Source: an uncultured Gemmatimonadota bacterium | GTDB taxonomy: Bacteria; Gemmatimonadota; Gemmatimonadetes; Gemmatimonadales; Gemmatimonadaceae | Length of the DNA stretch: 7,670 bases | Direction: 5' to 3' | Assembly (NCBI GenBank): GCA_903894655.1 | Contig: CAITQY010000417.1 | Coordinates: 1-7,670 of the forward strand | In this document: positions 1 through 5,989 of the stretch, in pieces | Position numbering within the stretch: the stretch's first letter is position 1 | Layout of the letters: each line of letters starts with the position of its first letter | Notes under the pieces: model-generated | Database searches by the model: none | What the model was told of the DNA's origin: nothing | What the model saw: the letters and a program-made list of their open reading frames with translations, nothing else | Program-made: the position numbers and the translations under genes

Positions 1-186
1 CGCGGTGAATCCCTGTGCCGTGAGCCACGCCGCGCGGGCTTCGACCTCGGCCGGCTGCACATCAAGCAAGGCAAGCGTCGCGCCACGCTGCGCGAACGCG
101 AGCGCGACGGCTTCACCCACCTGACCGGCACGACCGACCCCGGTGATGACGATGAGCTTGCCGCTGAAATCGAGGGCGTCGGTCAT
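1..186 (-). CDS. Short-chain dehydrogenase/reductase, N-terminal part (cut by window edge)
   Basis: The first 62 codons of a minus-strand gene are visible, from an ATG at 186; the rest lies beyond position 1. The fragment opens with a Rossmann beta-alpha-beta unit: KLIVITG, then the glycine-rich turn TGVGRAGQVGEAVA (residues 15-28), then ATLALLD ending in an acidic residue (D43) at the end of strand two. This is how classical SDR enzymes begin, and the acidic residue points to NAD(H) over NADP(H) as cofactor. The glycine motif has one residue more between TG and the next glycine than the usual TGxxxGxG. The catalytic Ser-Tyr-Lys is outside the window, so the substrate cannot be named. There is no strong Shine-Dalgarno, only a weak AGAGA about 5 nt upstream of ATG. 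It is separated from the serine operon by 211 nt that hold a large palindrome, so it is probably a separate transcription unit. Confidence 0.82.
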   Translation of the reverse strand, partial: MTDALDFSGKLIVITGVGRAGQVGEAVALAFAQRGATLALLDVQPAEVEARAAWLTAQGFTA

Positions 187-266
187 GGGGCGTCTCTGGG
201 TGGTGTTATGACGTGGGATTCGCTGTCGCCGTGGAATCAAAGAGCAACTGCAAAAAGCAAACTACA

Positions 267-392
267 AACGGCAACGGCAGGAACACGGAGTGAACGGATT
301 ACACAAATCACGCAGATATGATGAAAAGCGCTTCTGATCATATCGGTGTCATCCGCGGAATCCGTCTTCTCCGTGTTCCAGCGGTTGCTGTT
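267..392. repeat. Large symmetric palindrome in the 187-397 intergenic gap
   Basis: This inverted repeat is centred between 329 and 330 and needs no gaps. From 271-329 against 330-388, 45 of 59 positions are Watson-Crick pairs by my count. Exact blocks are GGAACACGGAG (280-290) with CTCCGTGTTCC (369-379), ACGGATT (294-300) with AATCCGT (359-365), GATATGAT (315-322) with ATCATATC (337-344), and a central AAGCGCTT (326-333). The arm begins within 10 nt of the aminotransferase stop. Read on the minus strand it is followed by T-rich sequence with a T5 at 256-252, so it could end or stabilise the serine operon transcript. The mismatched, AT-richer inner part is more like a dispersed palindromic (REP/MITE-like) element than a simple terminator. 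Both strands can be read as similar peptides ending in LRVPAVAV, a result of the symmetry and not evidence of a gene. The rest of the gap (187-266) shows nothing clear. Confidence 0.8.
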
Positions 393-397
393 GCGAT

Positions 398-1498
398 CTA
401 CTTCGCCAGCAACTCGCGAATGGTATCCGCTGTGGCGTCGAGGCACAGCGCGAGGCGATCGGGGGTGTGGTCGCCCATGTGGCCGATGCGGAAGGTGCTG
501 CTCTTGAGTTTGCCGTAGCCACCGCCGATCACGAAGCCGCGCTTGGCGACCCCCTTCACGATGTCGTCGCCTTTCAGTGTCGGGGGCAATGCGATCGCGG
601 TGACGGTGCTGCTGCGCGCGTGTTCGGGGGCGTACACGCAGAACGCCTCGCCGGTTCCGTCGCGCAGGTCTCGCAGCCAGGCGTGCGTCATGTTGGCCAT
701 CTCGGTGTGACGCGCCCAGCGCGCCTCGATGGTTTCGCGCGCGATGTGTTCGCCCTGTACCGCCGTGGCGTACAGCAGCGAGATCGCCGGGGTGCTTGGC
801 GTTTGGTTCTTGTGGACGAACTCCTCGAATTCGACCATGTCGAAATAGAGGCCACGCGCCGTCGCTTGGCGGGCTTGTTCGATGAAGCGCGCGGAGGCCA
901 CGCCAAAGGCGAGGCCGGGCGGCAACGCGAGCGCTTTCTGCGAGCCGGTGAGCACGAAGTCGAGGTCCCAGGCATCGGTTTCGACTTGTACGCCACCGAG
1001 ACCGGTGACCGAGTCGACCAGCACCGCCGCGCCGTAGTGGTGCGCGAGGGTGGCAAGCTCCGGCAACGACGTCAGCGTGCCGGTGCTCGTTTCCGAGTGC
1101 ACCACGGTGATGGCCGAGAAGCGGCGTTCGCGAAGGGCACTCTCGACGACATCGAGCGGAACGGCCCGATGCCAATCGCCGCCGATCAGGCGCGTTTCGC
1201 GGCCGCAGGCCCGCGCGATATTCGCGAACCGCTCACTGAAGGCGCCGTTCACCATCGACAGGATCGGTCCCGGCGCCGCGCAACGAATCGCGGCTTCCAT
1301 GAGTCCCGTGGCCGATGAACTCGACACGTACACCGGGCGCGTGGTCCGGAAGATCGGACGCAGCCCGTCCTGAATGCGGGCGAACAGCGCTTCGAAGATC
1401 GGGCCGCGGTGCGGCAGCATCGGCGCCAGCATCGCCTCGAGCACTTCGCGCCGCACCTCGGTGGGTCCGGGCAGGAAGAACGTACCGAAGTCGGACAT
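398..1498 (-). CDS. Class V PLP-dependent aminotransferase (alanine-glyoxylate/serine-pyruvate type), candidate phosphoserine transaminase
   Basis: This is a 366-residue fold-type I aminotransferase, full length for the class V alanine-glyoxylate/serine-pyruvate group. It starts with the substrate loop FLPGPTEV (8-15). HSETSTG (134-140) and VDSVTG (161-166, D162 to the PLP pyridine nitrogen) follow. GSQK (185-188) carries the Schiff-base lysine K188, TPSTPAIS lies at 233-240, and the C-terminal FRIGHMGD (336-343) carries the carboxylate-binding arginine R337. It is a soluble enzyme with no signal peptide. The start at 1498 lies 6 nt after the serB stop, with AAGG in between as a weak ribosome site. 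As last gene of a serA-serB operon it probably does the missing step, 3-phosphohydroxypyruvate plus glutamate to phosphoserine; related class V enzymes do this job in some bacteria and archaea that lack classical SerC. It could instead transaminate glyoxylate to glycine. Family is near certain; substrate is inference. Confidence 0.93.
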   Translation of the reverse strand: MSDFGTFFLPGPTEVRREVLEAMLAPMLPHRGPIFEALFARIQDGLRPIFRTTRPVYVSSSSATGLMEAAIRCAAPGPILSMVNGAFSERFANIARACGRETRLIGGDWHRAVPLDVVESALRERRFSAITVVHSETSTGTLTSLPELATLAHHYGAAVLVDSVTGLGGVQVETDAWDLDFVLTGSQKALALPPGLAFGVASARFIEQARQATARGLYFDMVEFEEFVHKNQTPSTPAISLLYATAVQGEHIARETIEARWARHTEMANMTHAWLRDLRDGTGEAFCVYAPEHARSSTVTAIALPPTLKGDDIVKGVAKRGFVIGGGYGKLKSSTFRIGHMGDHTPDRLALCLDATADTIRELLAK

Positions 1499-1504
1499 GG
1501 TGCC

Positions 1505-2206
1505 TTATCTCGACGAGGCGGGTTGGAAGAGCAAGGGATACAAGGCGGCGAAGCTGTCGGCTTCGGCGTCGGCCACAGCTACCACGTTCTCGCGGCGCGC
1601 GACGCCGGTGTAGGCGATGAACTCCGTGACGACACCACGAACGGCCGCATCGGTGGAACCGTCGCCGATCATGACGGTCGGTTTGGCCAACCCGAGTTGA
1701 TGTACCGTGAGCGGCTTGCCGCGCTGCGTGGACAGCGGCTGATCGCCATCGAGCAGACTCATGGTGCCGTCGCTGTCGCGGGTGAGCGACACGGCGTGCA
1801 CGCGATCGGTGGGCACGCCCAACTGCAATGCGATCGGCACGATGGCGATACGTAACCCGCCGCTGAGCAGGTGCACCTGACAGCCGGCGCGCTGCAACAA
1901 CGTGATGAGTTCCTTCGCGCCGGGTTGCAGCGACTCCCGATAGGCTTCCGCCAGCGAGATCAGCTCGCCGGCCGTGGGACGGATGCGCTCGAGGCGCCGG
2001 GTGTACACCGCCTCGATCGGAATCTCTCCGGCCATGGCCTGTGCCGTGAGCGCTTCGCTCTCACGGGCCACGTCGGGGTCGCGTCGCGCGGCGAGCCAGT
2101 CGATCCCCTCGATCGCGCAGACCGTGGAGTCGACATCGAAAATGACCGTCTTGAATCGTGGGCGTCGAAGATCGACGGACCGAGCCGTCGTGGTCATGGT
2201 GTTCAT
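1505..2206 (-). CDS. serB: Phosphoserine phosphatase, HAD superfamily (SerB-like)
   Basis: A 233-residue HAD phosphatase that would hydrolyse O-phospho-L-serine to L-serine, the last step of the phosphorylated pathway. All four HAD motifs are present: FDVDST (23-28; nucleophile D24, acid/base D26), LLSGG (113-117; S115), a lysine likely at K164, and GDGSTD (181-186; D182, D186). EGIDWLA (33-39) after motif I is typical of phosphoserine phosphatase and closely resembles the animal/plant type (DVDSTV..EGID). The short form lacks the N-terminal ACT-like extension of enterobacterial SerB. I chose the ATG at 2206 because it overlaps the upstream stop as ATGA, with AAGG about 10 nt before it. An earlier in-frame ATG at 2305 would add 33 residues running deep into the FAD-enzyme gene; one at 2197 would lose three. 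The pair is probably translationally coupled. A phosphoglycolate phosphatase role is possible but less likely. Confidence 0.92.
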   Translation of the reverse strand: MNTMTTTARSVDLRRPRFKTVIFDVDSTVCAIEGIDWLAARRDPDVARESEALTAQAMAGEIPIEAVYTRRLERIRPTAGELISLAEAYRESLQPGAKELITLLQRAGCQVHLLSGGLRIAIVPIALQLGVPTDRVHAVSLTRDSDGTMSLLDGDQPLSTQRGKPLTVHQLGLAKPTVMIGDGSTDAAVRGVVTEFIAYTGVARRENVVAVADAEADSFAALYPLLFQPASSR

Positions 2207-3594
2207 AGGACGTTGCCTTGCGCCAGCAGACCGAGGGGATCGAATTCGCGCTTGATGGCGTGCATCACGCGCAGCTGGGCAGGGCTGGCCTGCATGGGCA
2301 GCCATCGGCGTTTGAGTTTACCGATGCCGTGCTCGGCGGCCACCGTGCCGCCCATCGCGATCACTTCGCGCAGCGTGGCCTCAACCACGCGTTCGATGCG
2401 ATGCAATTCTTCGGCATTCTGCGCAATGAAATTCTGGTGCGGATGGCCGTTGCCGGCGTGCCCGTACGCGATGCCCGACGTGACGCCGGCGTCAGCGGCA
2501 AACCGTCGCGCGATGTGCAGCGCCTCGGCGAGTCGCGGATACGGGACGGCCCAGTCGGTGCTGACTTTGCGGCCGCCGAACGGTCGCCGGGCGGCACCTC
2601 GTTCGTTCATCGTGGCCGGCACGGCATGACGCAGATGTCGCGCTTCGCGCAGGGCCGTGGATGAATCGTACACGCGAATGTCGGCGCTGAGCGCGGCGTG
2701 CGCGTCGGCGAGTTCGAGCCATGCTTCGAGCGGCAGTTCATCGTCGGGCTGCGCCTCGTCGGCGCCGGTCTCCTCGACATACACCATGGCCGTGGCGTTG
2801 GTGGCCCACCCCGTGCTGCCTTCCGCCGTGCGCGCGATGTCCATGGCGCCCTGATCGAAGAACTCGAGGCAGCGCGGGTGCACGGCGGTGGAACGGCGGG
2901 CCGACACGACGAACGCCAGCGCGTCGTCTTCGCGCTCGAACGGGACCATGAGACCAAGCACCTGCGCGGGGAGCGCGTGCAGCGCGAGCTCCGCTTCCAC
3001 GACGACACCAAGGGTGCCCTCACTGCCGACGAACCAATCGACCGGATCGTGCGCAATCGGATAGCCCACGGTGTTCTTCTCCAACTGCGGACGACGGAGG
3101 TCGAGCCGCTCTCCGCTGGCCAGCAGCACCGTGATCGCCCGCACGTGAGGGCGCGTGGCGCCGTAGCGCAACGAGCGGGCGCCGGAGGCGTTGCAGGCGA
3201 TCGCGCCACCGATGGTGGATTCTTCTTCGCTGGTGGGATCGGGGGTGAAGAGCAGGCCGGCCGCCTCGGCGGCCCGGCGCACATCCGCCACGATCGCGCC
3301 CGGCCCCACGCGAATGCTGCGCAGGTCGGTGTCCACGTCGCCGATCGTCTCCAGTCCACGCAACGACAACAGCAGGCCGTGGTCGGTGATGGAGGCGCCG
3401 GTCGTGCTCGACTGCCATCCGGCGGCGGTGACCGCCGTGCGCGTCGAGGTGGCCTCGCGCAGCAGCTCGGCGACTTCGTCAATGCTGGTCGGACGCGCCA
3501 CCGCATCGGGAATCATTTCGAGTCCCGATGCGTCGCGCGCAAACGCCCGACGGATGTCGAGGTCGACGGTCGTGAGATCGCTGGCGATGCTCAT
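2203..3594 (-). CDS. FAD-linked 2-hydroxyacid dehydrogenase (GlcD / D-lactate / D-2-hydroxyglutarate dehydrogenase family)
   Basis: A 463-residue single-chain flavoprotein of the VAO/PCMH family. The N-terminal FAD domain covers about residues 28-210: ARPTSIDEV entry strand, GWQSSTTGASI (59-69), PDPTSEEESTIGGAIACNAS (118-137), and VGSEGTLGVV (189-198). The C-terminal FAD-oxidase cap follows, with GHAGNGHPHQN (378-388), AAEHGIG (419-425) and the closing FDPLGLLAQGN (451-461). H379, H386, E421 and H422 match the metal/substrate ligands known in D-lactate and D-2-hydroxyglutarate dehydrogenases. The usual GDGN of the first motif is GNGH here. There is no [4Fe-4S] domain and no signal peptide, so it is likely cytoplasmic and passes electrons to a quinone or ETF. 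It lies 12 nt after serA, with GGCGAG as a ribosome site, and overlaps serB by 4 nt. The operon suggests D-2-hydroxyglutarate as substrate; glycolate or D-lactate remain possible. Confidence 0.92.
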   Translation of the reverse strand: MSIASDLTTVDLDIRRAFARDASGLEMIPDAVARPTSIDEVAELLREATSTRTAVTAAGWQSSTTGASITDHGLLLSLRGLETIGDVDTDLRSIRVGPGAIVADVRRAAEAAGLLFTPDPTSEEESTIGGAIACNASGARSLRYGATRPHVRAITVLLASGERLDLRRPQLEKNTVGYPIAHDPVDWFVGSEGTLGVVVEAELALHALPAQVLGLMVPFEREDDALAFVVSARRSTAVHPRCLEFFDQGAMDIARTAEGSTGWATNATAMVYVEETGADEAQPDDELPLEAWLELADAHAALSADIRVYDSSTALREARHLRHAVPATMNERGAARRPFGGRKVSTDWAVPYPRLAEALHIARRFAADAGVTSGIAYGHAGNGHPHQNFIAQNAEELHRIERVVEATLREVIAMGGTVAAEHGIGKLKRRWLPMQASPAQLRVMHAIKREFDPLGLLAQGNVL

Positions 3595-3606
3595 CGATGC
3601 GCTCGC

Positions 3607-5214
3607 CTACTCAGCGCCGAAGTGCGCCACGCTGGCCGTGAGCACGTCGGGCAGTTCGAGCAGCGCTTTGCGTGTGTCTTCGCTGACCGTGCCGTCGACG
3701 GAGATCGCCGCCAGCGCATCGCCGCCCTGCGCCAACCGCGCCTGGTGATACTCGGCGATGTTGACCTTGCGTTCACCCAGCAGCGTGCCGACGCGTCCGA
3801 TGACACCGGGCACGTCGTGATTCGTGAGAATGAGCAGCGTCTGTCGTGGATTCACATCGACGTGGAACTGGCCGATGCGCGTGAGACGTGGCGTGCTGTC
3901 TTCCGGCGCCACACCGGCCACGGCCAGCTGCTGCATGCCGCCGGCGAGCGCCACTTCGATGGCGCGCGGGTGTCCGAGTTCGCTGGATTCCCCGACGGAC
4001 AGTTCGAGGCCGCGGGCGTCGGCGAGGCTGCGCGCGTTGATGAGATTGAGACGATCCGTTTCGATCACGCCCTCGAGCACACCCGCGGCTGCGGCCGCGA
4101 GCAGCGGACCGGCACCATGGGCGAGATCGGGACCGATGCGCAGCGTCAACCGCCGCACGGCGCGCATGCCCTGATCGGCCAGCACGGCTCGCGCCACGGC
4201 CGCGGCGCGACGCGCCACGAGCATAGCGGGCTGCAAGCCTCCCCACTCGCCCGACCCGCCGGCGACGTTGATCGATTTCGAGAGGTCGTTATGCAGCAGC
4301 GCATCGCGCACGGCGAGACAGACGTCGCGCGACACATTGCGCTGCGCTTCGACGGTATTGGCGCCGAGGTGCGGCGTGAGCAGCAGATTGGGCGCCGTGC
4401 GTAGCGGTGAATCGGTGGCGAGCGGCTCGGCGGTGAACACGTCGAGCACGGCGCCGCGCAGCTGATCGGCTTCGAGCGCCGCCAGCAGCGCTGTTTCGTC
4501 GATGATGCCGCCGCGCGCCATGTTGACCACGATCGAGCGGGCCGGGAGGCGACCCAGTTCCCGTTTGCCGATCATGCCGCGCGTTTCGTCGTTGAGCGGC
4601 ACGTGCATCGTGAGGATGTTGCTCTCTCCGATCAGCGCCTCGAGCGACGGTGCGCGTCGCACGCGCAGGGCGGTGAAGCGTTCGTCGGCGATGTAGGGAT
4701 CGAACGCCACCACCGTCATGCCGAAGGCGTGCGCCCGCATGGCGACTTCACTGCCGATGCGGCCGAGGCCGACAATGCCGAGCGTCTTTCCCTTGAGCTC
4801 GCGTCCCATGAGTTTGGAGCGATCCCACACGCCGTTCTGCATGGACAGCGCGGCGGCGGGCAGCTGTCGCAGCAGCCCGATCACGGTGCCGAAGAACAGC
4901 TCGGCTACGGCGACTGTGTTGCCGGCGGGGGCGTTGATGATCGCCACGCCAAGTTCCGTGGCGACCTCGAGCGCGATGTTGTCGACGCCGACGCCGGCAC
5001 GGCCGACGACCCGCAGCTTCTTCGCGGCGCGCAGCAGCTCGGCCGAGATTCGGGTGGCGCTGCGCCCGACAATGGCGTCGTAGTCGCCGATGCGCTGCAG
5101 CAGCTCATCTTTGGGCAGTGTGGGGACTTCATCAACGAGCAAATCGGGCTCGGCCGTCAGCAGGGCGAGTCCTTCCGGATCGACATCGTCGGTGACGAGA
5201 ACGCGATATGCCAT
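3607..5214 (-). CDS. serA: D-3-phosphoglycerate dehydrogenase, long form with ACT domain
   Basis: Oxidises 3-phosphoglycerate to 3-phosphohydroxypyruvate with NAD+, the first step of serine synthesis. At 535 residues it matches the long (type 1, Mycobacterium-like) form. Substrate-domain halves flank a Rossmann domain with GLGRIG (149-154) and the NAD-selective D172 (FDPY). The catalytic set is R234 in NMARGG, E263 in TAEP and H282 in PHLG. RAGVGVDNI (72-80) and APAGNTVAVAE (95-105) are family signatures. An intervening regulatory domain follows (about 318-450), then a C-terminal ACT domain (about 458-535) with HDVPGVIGRVGTLLG (466-480) and VNI (484-486). D467 and N485 align with serine-contacting residues of the Mycobacterium enzyme, so feedback inhibition by serine is plausible. 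The ATG at 5214 has no obvious Shine-Dalgarno. It is the first gene of the four-gene operon, 155 nt after the MerR-like gene. Confidence 0.96.
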   Translation of the reverse strand: MAYRVLVTDDVDPEGLALLTAEPDLLVDEVPTLPKDELLQRIGDYDAIVGRSATRISAELLRAAKKLRVVGRAGVGVDNIALEVATELGVAIINAPAGNTVAVAELFFGTVIGLLRQLPAAALSMQNGVWDRSKLMGRELKGKTLGIVGLGRIGSEVAMRAHAFGMTVVAFDPYIADERFTALRVRRAPSLEALIGESNILTMHVPLNDETRGMIGKRELGRLPARSIVVNMARGGIIDETALLAALEADQLRGAVLDVFTAEPLATDSPLRTAPNLLLTPHLGANTVEAQRNVSRDVCLAVRDALLHNDLSKSINVAGGSGEWGGLQPAMLVARRAAAVARAVLADQGMRAVRRLTLRIGPDLAHGAGPLLAAAAAGVLEGVIETDRLNLINARSLADARGLELSVGESSELGHPRAIEVALAGGMQQLAVAGVAPEDSTPRLTRIGQFHVDVNPRQTLLILTNHDVPGVIGRVGTLLGERKVNIAEYHQARLAQGGDALAAISVDGTVSEDTRKALLELPDVLTASVAHFGAE

Positions 5215-5232
5215 GAGTGCACACGAAAGAAG

Positions 5233-5246
5233 GCACCGCGTGGTGC
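5233..5246 (-). promoter_or_regulatory. Small hairpin with pyrimidine-rich tail in the serA leader
   Basis: On the minus strand GCACC-ACGC-GGTGC forms a perfect 5-bp stem with a 4-nt loop, followed at once by CTTCTTTC and then the serA ATG about 19 nt after the stem. It could be a weak intrinsic attenuator or an element that hides the start. The stem is short and the tail is not a true T-run, so this may be chance in GC-rich DNA. I see no clear promoter hexamers elsewhere in 5215-5369. Confidence 0.2.
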
Positions 5247-5339
5247 GCTGCCCGGGAGAGGCATCACGCGACGCGAAGAAGATGCAGCAGGAATTGGATA
5301 CAGAGGGGGGACGAACAGCGACGTGCGGACCGGCGGGGG

Positions 5340-5374
5340 CCTGACCGGATCAACCCCCCGCGATTCGGATCAGG
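5340..5374. promoter_or_regulatory. Paired CGGATCA repeats and CCTGA/TCAGG inverted arms at the merR-like / serA junction
   Basis: CGGATCA occurs at 5346-5352 and again at 5366-5372, exactly 20 bp apart, so both copies would face the same side of the helix. CCTGA (5340-5344) and TCAGG (5370-5374) frame the pair as an inverted repeat, and G5/C5 runs (5335-5339, 5354-5358) can pair inside it. The block spans the stop codon of the MerR-like gene and lies upstream of serA. It could be an operator for that regulator or part of a GC-rich hairpin ending its transcript; no T-run follows on the minus strand. The evidence is only the repeat pattern. Confidence 0.25.
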
Positions 5375-5915
5375 TCCCGAAGTCGTTCCGGCCAAGCGTG
5401 TGGCGCAGCATGTCACGCAGTGAGACGAGCAGGTCGTCGCGCGCGGCCGGGGAGTCGTCCCGAACATGTAGTTCCACGCCGTCGGCGATCGGCACGTGCC
5501 GCCAGGTGGCCACGCCATTCTGCTTCGGCGCGCTGGAATCCATCTGCAGCGTCAGCGCCGGCGCGAGCGAGACGGCGACGCGCCGCTCGAGCGCATCGCC
5601 GGTGACGTCCCGCATTTCCTTCTTGATGGCGTCCAGCGTCTGCCCTTCGCGCTGGCGAATCTTGATGGCGAGCAGTTGCAGCAGATGCCGATAGCCGTAC
5701 GTGGCGGCCGTTCCCGCGCCTTCCGGCCGATCGAGCAGGCCATTCGCCACGTAGAAGCGCACGGCACGCGCGCTGGGCGCGGCCCGCGCTGACGCGTTGG
5801 TGGGCTTCATTCCGGCAGAATCCACCAGAGCAGCGGCGTGGGCCGCGAGCCCGCGGGCATTCCACGGAGCATTCCGCGCGTGAGCGCGAAGAAGAGGGAC
5901 GGGAGACTCGGCCAT
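5370..5915 (-). CDS. MerR-family-like transcriptional regulator
   Basis: A 181-residue protein (if it starts at 5915) with a MerR-type DNA-binding region at about 40-105. SARAVRFYVANGLLDRPEG (48-66) fits the second helix and wing start of MerR proteins (consensus like S.RTLRYYe..GLL..P). TYGYRHLLQLLAIKIRQREGQTLDAIKKEM (72-101) fits the second winged helix and its link. The first recognition helix before S48 is unusually short and alanine-rich. The C-terminal 80 residues, including WRHVPIADGVELHVRDD (138-154), are not a ligand domain I recognise; there is no cysteine pattern for metal sensing. An alternative start at 5810 (M36) would give 146 residues beginning right at the DNA-binding domain. 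The 5915 ATG is supported by a TATATT box 9 nt upstream. It is transcribed in the same direction as serA, 155 nt ahead of it, so it may control the serine operon, which is inference from position. Confidence 0.72.
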   Translation of the reverse strand: MAESPVPLLRAHARNAPWNARGLAAHAAALVDSAGMKPTNASARAAPSARAVRFYVANGLLDRPEGAGTAATYGYRHLLQLLAIKIRQREGQTLDAIKKEMRDVTGDALERRVAVSLAPALTLQMDSSAPKQNGVATWRHVPIADGVELHVRDDSPAARDDLLVSLRDMLRHTLGRNDFGT

Positions 5916-5924
5916 GGGGAGGGC

Positions 5925-5930
5925 AATATA
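5925..5930 (-). promoter_or_regulatory. Putative -10 box (TATATT) for a leaderless merR-like transcript
   Basis: TATATT on the minus strand ends 9 nt before the ATG at 5915. This is the spacing at which transcription would begin on or next to the start codon. The 9 nt between are GCCCTCCCC, pyrimidine-rich and with no Shine-Dalgarno. I see no good -35 hexamer 16-18 nt upstream. The 74-nt gap after the response-regulator stop is consistent with a separate promoter. Confidence 0.4.
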
Positions 5931-5989
5931 CGCTGGTTCGGGGCCGTGTGCTCACGCAACTGATGGCGCGACTGCTGTACGGCGGAGCG

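Noticed and set aside
237..1175. Minus-strand frame of 312 codons overlapping the aminotransferase
   Set aside because: It is out of frame with a well-supported enzyme gene and has an arginine-rich composition. Its last part just reads through the palindrome.
467..1318. Plus-strand frame of 283 codons
   Set aside because: It mirrors the codons of the aminotransferase; no motifs or ribosome site.
2207..2305. Upstream extension of serB to the ATG at 2305
   Set aside because: The extra 33 residues lie within the conserved C-terminus of the FAD enzyme and have no family similarity. The ATGA overlap start at 2206 is better.
2698..4404. Long plus-strand open frame of 568 codons
   Set aside because: It lies opposite serA and the FAD enzyme, both with full catalytic motifs. 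Its translation is rich in R, G, H and A with no recognisable domain, as expected for an antisense frame in GC-rich coding DNA.
5334..5376. Intrinsic terminator after the MerR-like gene
   Set aside because: G5/C5 arms can pair, but the loop is about 14 nt and no T-run follows on the minus strand. I kept it only as a repeat block.
4603..5694. Plus-strand frame of 363 codons across the serA start and MerR-like gene
   Set aside because: No domain is visible, and it crosses two minus-strand genes and their gap. It is an antisense shadow.
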